Source: Bacteroidota bacterium (GTDB lineage: Bacteria > Bacteroidota > Bacteroidia > Chitinophagales > LD1). Taken from it: a DNA stretch of 8,609 nucleotides. Where the stretch lies: NCBI GenBank assembly GCA_003165135.1, contig PLSN01000170.1:16900-25508 (forward strand), given 5' to 3'. Under the pieces are notes generated by a model. That model was not told the origin of the DNA and made no database searches. It saw only the letters and a program-made list of their open reading frames with translations. The first letter of the stretch is position 1. Each line of letters begins with the position of its first letter. This document shows positions 1 to 6,306 of this stretch, piece after piece. The translations under genes and the position numbers were made by a program.

Positions 1-2732
1 CGCTGAATGAGATGCTCAAGATCGAAGAACTGGTCAAAGCCAACAGAGCAGGCGGCATCATATTTTTCAAAGGTCATCCGACGAATCACGCCTACTGGAC
101 CAATAGACTGCAGGCCGAAGCGAATATACCTCTGATGATAGGCCTTGATGCGGAGTGGGGCCTGGGAATGCGCCTGGACTCAGTGCCGGTTTTTCCCCAT
201 CAGCTCACATTGGGGGCTGTGAGCGACAATATGCTCATCAGGCAGATGGGCATCGAGATAGGCCGCGAATGCAAACGTATAGGCATCAATGTGGACTTCG
301 CACCGGTGGTAGATATCAATAGCAACCCGCAAAACCCTGTGATCAATGACCGCTCTTTTGGCGAAGACAAAATGAAAGTAGCGGTCAAAGGTGTAGAGTA
401 TGCCGATGGTCTTCAGTCGATGGGCATACTGGCCTGCGCCAAGCATTTCCCAGGGCACGGTGATACAGACAAGGATTCACATAAGACACTGCCTACCGTG
501 CTGAAAACTTTAGATCAGTTGGAAAACTTTGAATTTTATCCTTTCAAAGTAATGATAGCAAATGGCGTCGGTAGTATGATGGTGGCACACCTCAATATTC
601 CTGCGCTGGACACCACTCCGAATATCACAACATCTCTATCGAAGAAAGTCGTCACCGACCTTCTCAAAACGCAAATGGGTTTTCAGGGTTTGGTGTTTTC
701 TGATGCGCTCAATATGAAAGGTGTGACAAGTCTCTATGAAAAAGGAACAGTCGATAGTATTGCCTTCATGGCGGGCACCGATATACTTGAATATTCAGAA
801 GACCCGGAGAGCGGGCAGGCTAAGATACTCTGCGCATGGGAAGATACTACGCTGACAGATTCGGCGCTTGAAGCACATGTCAAAAAGGTTTTGGCATATA
901 AGTATATGCTCGGCCTGCGCCAATGGAAATCAATCGATGCAGAAAACCTCACCTATGACATCAATGGCGACTCCGCACAGGCGCTGAGACGAGTACTATA
1001 TGAACATGCGATCACTATCGCTTCGAATGAAGAAAACCTGATACCATTAAAAGACTTAGGGCAAAAGAAAACAGCCTGCATTTCGATCGATCATAAAGGC
1101 ATGACCGATTTTCAGAAGAGTGCATTTGAATTTGCAGAGATGGACCTCTTTAATGCACCCAATGAAAGTAATGACACGCTGCTGCCTTTATTCGATACAG
1201 TCTCCACATACGAACGGGTGATAGTCGATCTGCATGGCATGAGTAGATTACCTTCCACACAGTTCGGCATCAATAGCAACTCCATCGATTTTATCCAGAA
1301 ACTGTCTCAGAAGACACAAGTTATACTGGTGATCTTTGGCTCGCCATATAGTTTGAAATATTTCGACTCAGTAAAAAATGTGATCGTCGCGTATGAAGAT
1401 AATGAAGTAACCAATGTCGCGGCGGCTAATATCCTTTTTGGTGCGCTACCCGCACTGGGCAAACTGCCTGTCACCGCATCACAGAAATATAAAGCCGGAA
1501 AAGGTGTCATAACTGATCAGATCCTGAGACTGAAGCTATCCACACCTGAAGAGGTCAAAATGAAGTCTGAGGACCTGCGCGAAATGGATGACATAGTGCT
1601 GAATGGCATGATAGCACACGCTTATCCGGGCTGTCAGATACTCGTGGCTAAAGACGGCAAAGTAATATGGGACAAGGCTTATGGCAGCAAGATATATGAA
1701 GACTCAAGAGATAAAGTTCACACCACAGATATCTATGATCTCGCCTCAATATCTAAAATAGCCGCTACCACACTAGCAGTGATGAAGCTCTATGACGAGA
1801 AAAAGATAGACCTCAATAAAACTGTCGGGGACTACCTGATGCTCGATGACAGTGCAACGATCAAGAACCTCAAGATCTCAGATGTCATGACGCATCAGGC
1901 GGGACTGAGGCCATTTATTCCATTCTATGTGCCGACCATTGATACCAATAAATATGTCTGCTACTATCGCGCCAATAGTAATGATACATTCTGTGTCAGG
2001 GTCTGCGATAGTATGTGTATCCGAAAGGACTACCCAGATACCATGTGGCATATGATGTCACACAGTCCGGTCAAACCTGATCCCGGATATGTCTACAGCG
2101 ATATAGATTTCTACATCATGCAGAAGATAATCGAGCAGGTCTCCGGCCAGAAACTCGATCAATATGTCAATGAACAGATATATCATCCGATGGGCCTGAC
2201 ACGTATAGGATACAAGCCGCTGGATAGGTTTGACAAGAGCCGTATCGTGCCGACTGAGCGGGATACTATATTCCGCAAAGAGCTCGTACAGGGCTATGTG
2301 CATGATCCGGGCAGCGCTATGTATGGCGGTGTAGCGGGACATGCAGGCGTATTCAGTGATGCTATGGACCTCGCGCAGCTGATGCAGATGCTGCTCAACA
2401 AAGGAGAGTACAATGGCAAGCGCATCCTCTCAGCAGAGACCGTCGCTTTGTTTACAGGTCGTGCCACACAGAAGTCTCGCAGAGGACTGGGCTTTGATAA
2501 ACCCGAGCCAGACCCTCAGAAGCAAAGCCCAACTTATAATAAAGTTCCGCTAAGCGTCTTTGGTCATACGGGTTTCACGGGTACGAGTGTGTGGAGCGAC
2601 CCTGACAATAATCTCACGTTCATCTTCCTCTCCAATCGCGTCTATCCCGATGCGGAAAATCCAAAACTGGTCAAGATGAATATCCGCACCGACCTGCAGA
2701 AGATCGTGTATAAGGCTTTGCCCAAAAAATAA
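1..2732 (+). CDS. GH3 beta-N-acetylhexosaminidase-like / class C beta-lactamase-like serine hydrolase fusion (5' partial)
   Basis: The frame is open to the left edge (first whole codon at 3), so the first Met at 12 is probably internal; numbering below counts from it. Residues 1-305 form a GH3 N-terminal barrel of NagZ type: KHFPGHG at 144-150 followed by D155-S-H157 (His/Asp acid-base loop), R-S-F before G-E-D, and the nucleophile D231 in FSDALNMKG. Residues about 325-500 look like the GH3 C-terminal sandwich, ending in GKLPVTAS. Residues about 535-890 are a penicillin-binding/beta-lactamase domain with S579-I-S-K582, Y695-S-D697 and H852-T-G854. By family knowledge the first half removes GlcNAc from muropeptides or glycans and the second is a serine peptidase/esterase; a cell-envelope role is inferred. 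About 60-100 residues, including any signal peptide, should lie upstream. It ends with TAA directly against the stop of the convergent toxin remnant. The family call is sure; the substrate is not. Confidence 0.93.
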   Translation, partial: LNEMLKIEELVKANRAGGIIFFKGHPTNHAYWTNRLQAEANIPLMIGLDAEWGLGMRLDSVPVFPHQLTLGAVSDNMLIRQMGIEIGRECKRIGINVDFAPVVDINSNPQNPVINDRSFGEDKMKVAVKGVEYADGLQSMGILACAKHFPGHGDTDKDSHKTLPTVLKTLDQLENFEFYPFKVMIANGVGSMMVAHLNIPALDTTPNITTSLSKKVVTDLLKTQMGFQGLVFSDALNMKGVTSLYEKGTVDSIAFMAGTDILEYSEDPESGQAKILCAWEDTTLTDSALEAHVKKVLAYKYMLGLRQWKSIDAENLTYDINGDSAQALRRVLYEHAITIASNEENLIPLKDLGQKKTACISIDHKGMTDFQKSAFEFAEMDLFNAPNESNDTLLPLFDTVSTYERVIVDLHGMSRLPSTQFGINSNSIDFIQKLSQKTQVILVIFGSPYSLKYFDSVKNVIVAYEDNEVTNVAAANILFGALPALGKLPVTASQKYKAGKGVITDQILRLKLSTPEEVKMKSEDLREMDDIVLNGMIAHAYPGCQILVAKDGKVIWDKAYGSKIYEDSRDKVHTTDIYDLASISKIAATTLAVMKLYDEKKIDLNKTVGDYLMLDDSATIKNLKISDVMTHQAGLRPFIPFYVPTIDTNKYVCYYRANSNDTFCVRVCDSMCIRKDYPDTMWHMMSHSPVKPDPGYVYSDIDFYIMQKIIEQVSGQKLDQYVNEQIYHPMGLTRIGYKPLDRFDKSRIVPTERDTIFRKELVQGYVHDPGSAMYGGVAGHAGVFSDAMDLAQLMQMLLNKGEYNGKRILSAETVALFTGRATQKSRRGLGFDKPEPDPQKQSPTYNKVPLSVFGHTGFTGTSVWSDPDNNLTFIFLSNRVYPDAENPKLVKMNIRTDLQKIVYKALPKK

Positions 2733-2996
2733 TCACAAATATACGTCTCGCCTATGGCGAACTCTTTTGATCTCGATTATTTTCAAAACATCTTCGATGC
2801 TATAAATGATCCTATAGTCCCCTACACGGACTCGCCATAGATTTTAATCTGTGCCTTGTAGCTTTTTACTTCCTGACGGACGAGGATCTTCGGCCAGTTT
2901 ATCTATCGCCTTTCCTATGTTTTTGACAATATGGCCAGGTAGTTTAATTATTTCCTTTTCTACTTTTCGGGAAACTACAATACTATATTTTGCCAT
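2733..2996 (-). pseudogene. RelE/ParE-family toxin, interrupted by an in-frame stop
   Basis: Reading from ATG 2996 down to TGA 2735-2733 gives 88 codons in one frame, interrupted only by TAA at 2846-2844 (codon 51). The first half starts MAKYSIVVSRKVEKEI and continues to KKLQGTD. The second half, NLWRVRVGDYRIIYSIED and then KRVRHRRDVYL, is the typical RelE/ParE C-terminal core (LWR-x-R-V-G-D-Y-R-I-I-Y and a basic H-R-x-D-V-Y end). The full length fits the family. By family knowledge such toxins are ribosome-dependent mRNA endonucleases or gyrase poisons; RelE-like catalytic side chains lie mostly in the C-terminal half, which is lost here. In related proteins the stop position often holds Lys, so one AAA-to-TAA change would explain it; this is inference. 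The ATG lies 5 bp after the antitoxin stop, as in a normal operon. A sequencing error is the main alternative. Confidence 0.82.
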
Positions 2997-3001
2997 AGCA
3001 C

Positions 3002-3196
3002 TTAAAGCTTTCCCTTTTTATGCAATTTCTTTTTCATGTCATCCCAACTGACAGTGGGCTCATCCTTTCTTGATTCGGCCACTATTATATCCAGCAGGTC
3101 TTCTATTGCATCCTGATTGTTTTCGATCGTTTTCAGATCAATAACAACTGCCTTTTTTTTATTGTGACCGTCAGTGATATAGCTTATCCCTTTCAT
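3002..3196 (-). CDS. Small antitoxin of a RelE/ParE-type toxin-antitoxin pair
   Basis: A 64-residue acidic-then-basic protein starting MKGISYITDGHNKKKAV. The N-terminal 25 residues look like the beta-rich segment of Phd/RelB-like antitoxins (S-Y-x-x-D, then K-K-A-V-x-I-D). The rest is a probable helix through DAIEDLLDIIVAESRKDEPT, then WDDMKKKLHKKGKL, as in the small partner proteins commonly found before RelE toxins. Its role would be to bind and neutralise the toxin and repress the operon; this is inferred from gene order and resemblance. I chose the internal Met at 3196 rather than the upstream in-frame ATG at 3262: the extra 22 residues overlap the end of trhO and are unlike the family. 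trhO ends 34 bp upstream on the same strand, so read-through is possible. The protein looks intact although its toxin partner is broken. Confidence 0.78.
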   Translation of the reverse strand: MKGISYITDGHNKKKAVVIDLKTIENNQDAIEDLLDIIVAESRKDEPTVSWDDMKKKLHKKGKL

Positions 3197-3230
3197 ACTT
3201 TTTGTTTTCCTAAAGTTAAGTAAATAAAAT

Positions 3231-4139
3231 CTAATACTTAGAGTAATACCCAGTCCCATCATACTCGCGTATGGCGGACGATGACATACATGCCTCAGAG
3301 CAGCATCCTTTCATCTTCGTGCCGCATTCCTCGCAGAGAACGAAGTGCTCATTACACTCTGCATTGGCGCAGTTGACCATGTGAGTGGATGCAGTGCCGC
3401 AGATACGGCATTTAGATATGATAGTGGGGTTGACAGTGTTGACTGGCACTGATACCCGCTTGTCAAAGACATAACAGTTCCCTTCGAAATCCTTTCCCTG
3501 CATCTCCTTGCCATATTTCACTATGCCGCCGTGAAGCTGGTATACGTTCTTGAAACCCGCTTCAAGCAGCAGCGCACTCGCCTTCTCGCATTTGATACCG
3601 CCGGTGCAGTAGGTCATGACTTTTTTGTCTTTGTACTGTTCGAGGTTTTTGATATAGTCCGGAAAGTCGCGGAAGTTGTCAATGTCTGCTGCTATAGCGC
3701 CCTTGAAGCGGCCGAGGCCACTCTCATAGTTAGAACGTACATCGAGCACCACCACATCGTCCTGATGCATCATCTCAGCGAACTCTTTCGGCTCCAGATG
3801 TATGCCTGTGCGGGTAGTTGGGTCTATGTCCAGATGCGCAGAGCCTGAGTTGACGATCTCACCTTTGTAGCGCACATGTAGCGCAAAGAAAGACGGCTCA
3901 TCCACATCATCTATTTTGAAATCAATACCGCCGAACAGCGGATGGTTATTGAGCATGTCCATATACTTCTGGCACTGCACCACAGTACCCGACACAGTAC
4001 CATTCAGGCCCTCATCGGCTATGATGATCCTGCCCACCAGGCCGAGGCGCTGGCAGAACTCTGTGTGCTGCTCCGTAAAAGTGGCTGCATCCGGTATATT
4101 GACGTACTTATAATACAGCAATGTCCTGAATGGTTTCAT
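3231..4139 (-). CDS. trhO: tRNA uridine(34) hydroxylase (rhodanese-domain protein)
   Basis: A 302-residue protein when started at ATG 4139 (MKPFRTLLYYKY). Family knowledge: TrhO (YceA) makes 5-hydroxyuridine at tRNA position 34 in an O2-dependent reaction in the cytoplasm. An N-terminal acylphosphatase-like domain (about 1-95) contains the conserved ADEGLNGTVSG. A rhodanese domain follows (about 115-215), with VVVLDVRSNYE and the catalytic loop YCTGGIKCEKA; the reactive Cys is residue 178. The C-terminal 60 residues carry many cysteines (CRICG, CANAEC, CEEC, CC) and could bind zinc, as in longer family members. Two upstream in-frame ATGs exist (4163 and 4151). The one at 4163 lies inside the -7 promoter box, and GGAAAAG sits just before 4139, so 4139 is preferred. 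The antitoxin follows 34 bp downstream. The identification is strong. Confidence 0.93.
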   Translation of the reverse strand: MKPFRTLLYYKYVNIPDAATFTEQHTEFCQRLGLVGRIIIADEGLNGTVSGTVVQCQKYMDMLNNHPLFGGIDFKIDDVDEPSFFALHVRYKGEIVNSGSAHLDIDPTTRTGIHLEPKEFAEMMHQDDVVVLDVRSNYESGLGRFKGAIAADIDNFRDFPDYIKNLEQYKDKKVMTYCTGGIKCEKASALLLEAGFKNVYQLHGGIVKYGKEMQGKDFEGNCYVFDKRVSVPVNTVNPTIISKCRICGTASTHMVNCANAECNEHFVLCEECGTKMKGCCSEACMSSSAIREYDGTGYYSKY

Positions 4140-4160
4140 GATCTTTTCCATTTGGGAGCA

Positions 4161-4192
4161 CAAAATTAATGCAAAGCCCTCAAACCCCCAAA
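4161..4192 (-). promoter_or_regulatory. Bacteroidota-type promoter of trhO
   Basis: On the - strand a TTTG (4192-4189) is followed after 20 bp by TAATTTTG (4168-4161). This matches the Bacteroidota primary-sigma pattern of a -33 TTTG and a -7 TAnnTTTG with the usual spacing. Transcription would begin around 4150-4156, leaving a short leader with GGAAAAG before the ATG at 4139. The -33 box lies inside a C/G-rich repeat-like motif (4178-4198). Confidence 0.6.
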
Positions 4193-4198
4193 GGGATT
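4178..4198. repeat. Degenerate single copy of the C5-AAA-G motif also found at 6350-6427
   Basis: The + strand reads CCCTCAAACCCCCAAAGGGA, very close to one arm of the large palindrome at 6350-6427 (ACCCCCAAACCCCCTAAAGG). It is one half only; I see no partner arm nearby. It overlaps the -33 region of the trhO promoter. Similar C-run/TAAA/G-run motifs are common between Bacteroidota genes; their function is not known to me. Confidence 0.5.
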
Positions 4199-4202
4199 AT
4201 AA

Positions 4203-4240
4203 ATCAACCGTTTTCCTTGCACTTATAGCTTGAACTAAGC
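4203..4240. repeat. Imperfect direct repeat, copy 1
   Basis: Aligned by hand with 4393-4429, it shares ATCAACC, then the exact 10-mer TTGCACTTAT (4217-4226), TTGAAC and AGC, with one single-base gap and eight mismatches. The copies start 190 bp apart in the same orientation. They do not code for anything recognisable. Confidence 0.6.
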
Positions 4241-4392
4241 CTGTAGAAAACAGGATCGGGCTCATAAGACACTTTTTGCCTAAGAAGACTGACTTTCGAC
4301 TGTTGACCTATGAAAATGTTCAAAACATAAAATCTCTGATCAATAATAGACCTGTTAGAAATTCAATTATCTTTCACCTTATCAAATAACCC

Positions 4393-4429
4393 ATCAACCT
4401 TTCTTTTGCACTTATTAGTTGAACACAGC
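4393..4429. repeat. Imperfect direct repeat, copy 2
   Basis: Second copy of the repeat at 4203-4240. The shared core TTGCACTTAT is at 4406-4415, preceded by ATCAACC at 4393-4399 and followed by TTGAAC. No C/G-rich motif accompanies this copy, unlike copy 1. Confidence 0.6.
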
Positions 4430-4603
4430 GATGTTAAAAACTCACTTATACATATAAATAATCCATATTTAGCAGTATGGGTGCCACTAGTGTCAAAACA
4501 CTAAAATACTGATGAGATATTCATTAAGCATAATAAAAATTGATATTCGTAAATTATTTTATGCATAATTGATATTTAATTTGCTTTAATAAGTTTATTA
4601 ATA

Positions 4604-4634
4604 CAAATATAGCAATATCTACCAAGACGTACAA
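4604..4634 (-). promoter_or_regulatory. Promoter-like site with no obvious gene directly downstream
   Basis: On the - strand TTG (4634-4632) precedes TATATTTG (4611-4604) with a 20-bp spacer, fitting the Bacteroidota -33/-7 pattern. The next - strand gene is trhO, more than 450 bp away and with its own better placed promoter. In such AT-rich DNA a chance match is quite possible. Confidence 0.3.
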
Positions 4635-4674
4635 GGAAACTGATATCAGAAAAATGATCGGGACATGTGAGGCA

Positions 4675-4926
4675 TTACTCCAAAACCATCTTACCCTGCT
4701 GGATAGTGGCGGCAGCATTGCTGACCTTGTAGAAATAAATTCCCTTGGCTTGTCCAGTCAGACTCACAGGATAGATGTCGGCGTTTGCCTGACCGCTATA
4801 GACCACTTCACCCAAAACATTACACACCTCAATACTGGAGCCTGTCTGTACTCCGTTGAAATAAAAAGTGCTTCGCCCTTGGTTGCGTCCACCCCGACTA
4901 TAGATGTGGTATGGCAGGGATGCCAA
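4675..4926 (-). pseudogene. Orphan T9SS C-terminal sorting-domain fragment
   Basis: Up to 83 residues ending at TAA 4677-4675. The last 60 match a type-A T9SS sorting domain: GSSIEVCNVLGEVVYSG, then IYPVSLTGQAKGIYFYKVSN, then QQGKMVLE at the end. This is the I-x-V-x-N-x-x-G and L-x-x-G-I-Y-x-x-K pattern that closes secreted Bacteroidota proteins. No signal peptide or passenger domain precedes it; the only start in frame is a TTG at 4926, and a TAG (the stop of the dehydratase gene) lies 12 codons further up. The frame offset by one reads IVGVDATKGEALF just upstream, reminiscent of the V-Y-P-N-P-x-x-G-E that normally opens the domain, which suggests a frameshift; this is inference. Most likely it is the decayed tail of a once larger secreted protein. 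Confidence 0.68.
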
Positions 4927-4959
4927 CCACTGGCAAAAATGACGTTGGGACCTGAAAAA

Positions 4960-5196
4960 CTAAACCAGCTTATCTATGATCTTAGCCAGCTTATGATCTT
5001 TTTCGGTCACGATATCGCCTGCACTGTGGGTATTGAGTTTGATGTGGACCTTGTTCCATACATTGCTCCACTCAGGATGGTGGTCCATCTTCTCAGCTGC
5101 GAGTGCGACACGGGTCATAAAAGCAAATGCCTCTGAGAAATCCTTGAACTCAAAGCTGCGATGCAGTGCGTTGTTTTCTTCTTTCCAGTTTGACAT
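4960..5196 (-). CDS. Pterin-4a-carbinolamine dehydratase (4a-hydroxytetrahydrobiopterin dehydratase)
   Basis: A 78-residue cytoplasmic protein from ATG 5196 to TAG 4962-4960. The family signature is complete: EKMDHHPEW (H39, H40, P41), W47, H57 in NTHSAGD and D61, followed by the final helix [15 protein letters not shown]. By family knowledge it dehydrates 4a-hydroxytetrahydropterin to the quinonoid dihydropterin, recycling the cofactor of aromatic amino-acid hydroxylases; no such hydroxylase is in the window. The protein is a little shorter at the N-terminus than Proteobacterial members but, from memory, matches the length of Bacteroidota ones. It lies 91 bp after metF on the same strand. 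A TAGATTTG box in the spacer may give it its own promoter. The leader contains a degenerate 7-bp repeat right up to the start codon. Confidence 0.92.
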   Translation of the reverse strand: MSNWKEENNALHRSFEFKDFSEAFAFMTRVALAAEKMDHHPEWSNVWNKVHIKLNTHSAGDIVTEKDHKLAKIIDKLV

Positions 5197-5228
5197 AGTA
5201 GTGAGTATTTAGTATTGAGTACTGAGAC
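5194..5228. repeat. Degenerate 7-bp tandem repeat in the dehydratase leader
   Basis: The + strand reads as five consecutive heptamers: CATAGTA, GTGAGTA, TTTAGTA, TTGAGTA, CTGAGAC. Four of the five end in AGTA and three contain TGAG. The first unit includes the start codon of the dehydratase gene (complement of CAT at 5194-5196). Confidence 0.5.
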
Positions 5229-5232
5229 AATG

Positions 5233-5240
5233 CAAATCTA
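5233..5240 (-). promoter_or_regulatory. Candidate -7 box for the dehydratase gene
   Basis: TAGATTTG on the - strand matches TAnnTTTG and is followed by CA, a common context. It is 37 bp before the ATG at 5196, which suits a short leader. No clear TTG is found 19-21 bp upstream, so support is only moderate. Confidence 0.35.
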
Positions 5241-5247
5241 GTGCATT

Positions 5248-5287
5248 TCATTGGCACATTGGCATATTCACCACATTAGCACATTCC
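5248..5287. repeat. Short degenerate CATT-centred repeats between metF and the dehydratase gene
   Basis: The + strand shows CATTGGCA, CATTGGCA, TATTCAC, CACATTAGCA and CATTCC in a row: roughly 8-10 bp units built on CACATT(A/G)GCA. They begin right at the metF stop codon. Such low-complexity tracts are seen between Bacteroidota genes; no function can be assigned. Confidence 0.5.
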
Positions 5288-6247
5288 TCAAAAAACAGCT
5301 TTCGCTATCTCTATCGTCTCACTGCTGCGGCTCATGGTATAGTAGTGGAGTACGGGCACACCGGCTGCCTTTAGTTCTTTGGACTGCTCGATGCACCACT
5401 TCACGCCGATCTCACGCGCCTGCTTGTCGTCTTTGGCTTTTTCGAGTTCGTCGGTGAGTGCTTCGGGCAGGTTGACATGAAATAAAGACGGCAGCACTTT
5501 CATCTGCGCCTTGCGGTAGATAGGTTTCAAGCCCGGAATGATAGGGATGGTGATGCCCATATCGCGGCATTTCTTCTCAAAATCAAAAAAGTACTTATTG
5601 TCAAAGAAAAACTGGGTCACGATATAGTCCGCACCGGCATCGACTTTTTCTTTGAGGCGTTTGAGGTCAGTAGCGAGGTTAGGCGCTTCGAAGTGTTTCT
5701 CCGGATAGGCAGCCACACCTATGCAGAAGTCGGTCTTGAGTTCATTCTCAGTTTCCTCGTGCAGGAACTTGCCTTTGTTCATCAGCGCTACCTGTGCTAC
5801 GAGGTCTTTGGTCTGCTGATATTCAGACTTGGCGATAGCTTCAAGCTTTTTAGGGCCCTTGTCAGGGTCGCCTTTGAGCAGAAGCAGATTGTGAATGCCG
5901 AGATAGTAGAGTGTAAATAGTGCGTCTTCAGTTTCTTCCTTAGTGAAGCCACCACATACGAGATGCGGCACAGTGTCGACGTTAAATTTTCCCTTGAGGG
6001 CAGCGCATATCCCGACCGTACCAGGGCGTTTGCGCAGGGGCACCTCCTCGATCAGTCCATCGGGACGCTTCTTGTACATGACCTCTTCTTTGTGATAGGT
6101 CACGTCTATGAATGGCGGCTTGAACTCCATCAGCGGCTCTATGACATGCTGGAGGTCATCGATGGTTTTTCCTTTTTGCGGAGGCAGCACTTCTATCGAG
6201 AATAGCGTCTTGCCTTTAGCGTTTTTAATGTGGTCGGTTATTTTCAC
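5288..6247 (-). CDS. metF: Methylenetetrahydrofolate reductase
   Basis: A 319-residue TIM-barrel flavoenzyme. Family knowledge: it reduces 5,10-methylene-THF to 5-methyl-THF with NAD(P)H and FAD, feeding methionine synthesis in the cytoplasm. Visible motifs are FSIEVLPPQKG with the catalytic Glu19, PPFIDVTYH (45-52), the FAD-site LLLLKGDPDKG with D127, ADYIVTQFFFD (206-216) and the C-terminal HYYTMSR (301-307). The start is GTG at 6247. The frame upstream of it has no ATG and no family-like residues, and MKITDHI fits the usual N-terminus, so GTG is preferred. No clear promoter was found; the best upstream candidate (CAGATTTG at 6329-6322) has one mismatch and no -33 box. It is transcribed away from the palindromic element at 6307-6467, and the dehydratase gene follows after 91 bp. 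I saw no recognisable SAM riboswitch in the leader. Confidence 0.95.
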   Translation of the reverse strand: MKITDHIKNAKGKTLFSIEVLPPQKGKTIDDLQHVIEPLMEFKPPFIDVTYHKEEVMYKKRPDGLIEEVPLRKRPGTVGICAALKGKFNVDTVPHLVCGGFTKEETEDALFTLYYLGIHNLLLLKGDPDKGPKKLEAIAKSEYQQTKDLVAQVALMNKGKFLHEETENELKTDFCIGVAAYPEKHFEAPNLATDLKRLKEKVDAGADYIVTQFFFDNKYFFDFEKKCRDMGITIPIIPGLKPIYRKAQMKVLPSLFHVNLPEALTDELEKAKDDKQAREIGVKWCIEQSKELKAAGVPVLHYYTMSRSSETIEIAKAVF

Positions 6248-6306
6248 GTCTTGATTTTTGCGTAGCGAATGTACTATGAAATCCCTACTTTTGTATGCTA
6301 TAAGCC

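Larger units (their letters stand above)
4164..4674. other. AT-rich intergenic region without a convincing gene
   Basis: About 500 bp. Frames on both strands yield only very short reading frames here (for example about 21 codons on the - strand from ATG at 4564) with no family resemblance. The region holds the trhO promoter, a C/G-rich half-repeat, an imperfect direct repeat (4203-4240 and 4393-4429), a 6-bp-stem hairpin (4488-4503, TAGTGT-CAAA-ACACTA), and a very AT-rich stretch from about 4500 to 4620. In that stretch AATTGATATT occurs twice (4538-4547, 4567-4576), each shortly after GCATAAT. A promoter-like site on the - strand lies at 4604-4634. No tRNA or known riboswitch was recognised. 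Confidence 0.6.

Noticed and set aside
2748..2760. TCGCC-TAT-GGCGA hairpin after the GH3 fusion gene
   Set aside because: The stem is only 5 bp, it has no clean T-run, and it lies inside the conserved end of the toxin reading frame.
3197..3262. 22-residue N-terminal extension of the antitoxin
   Set aside because: It overlaps the end of trhO, is unlike antitoxin N-termini, and the internal Met at 3196 gives a family-like start.
4488..4503. TAGTGT-CAAA-ACACTA hairpin as a terminator
   Set aside because: It is not followed by a T-run on the + strand, and on neither strand does it lie just downstream of a gene.
4654..5136. 160-codon open frame on the + strand
   Set aside because: It is antisense to the dehydratase gene and the sorting-domain fragment, both of which have clear family motifs; its own translation shows none.
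5194..5287. Short repeats as a CRISPR array
   Set aside because: The units are 7-10 bp, degenerate and contiguous, with no spacers and no cas genes nearby.
6286..6293. TACTTTTG box on the + strand upstream of the barrel gene
   Set aside because: The -7 match is perfect, but the nearest TTTG is 25 bp upstream rather than 19-21, and the leader would include the whole palindrome; not enough to call a promoter.
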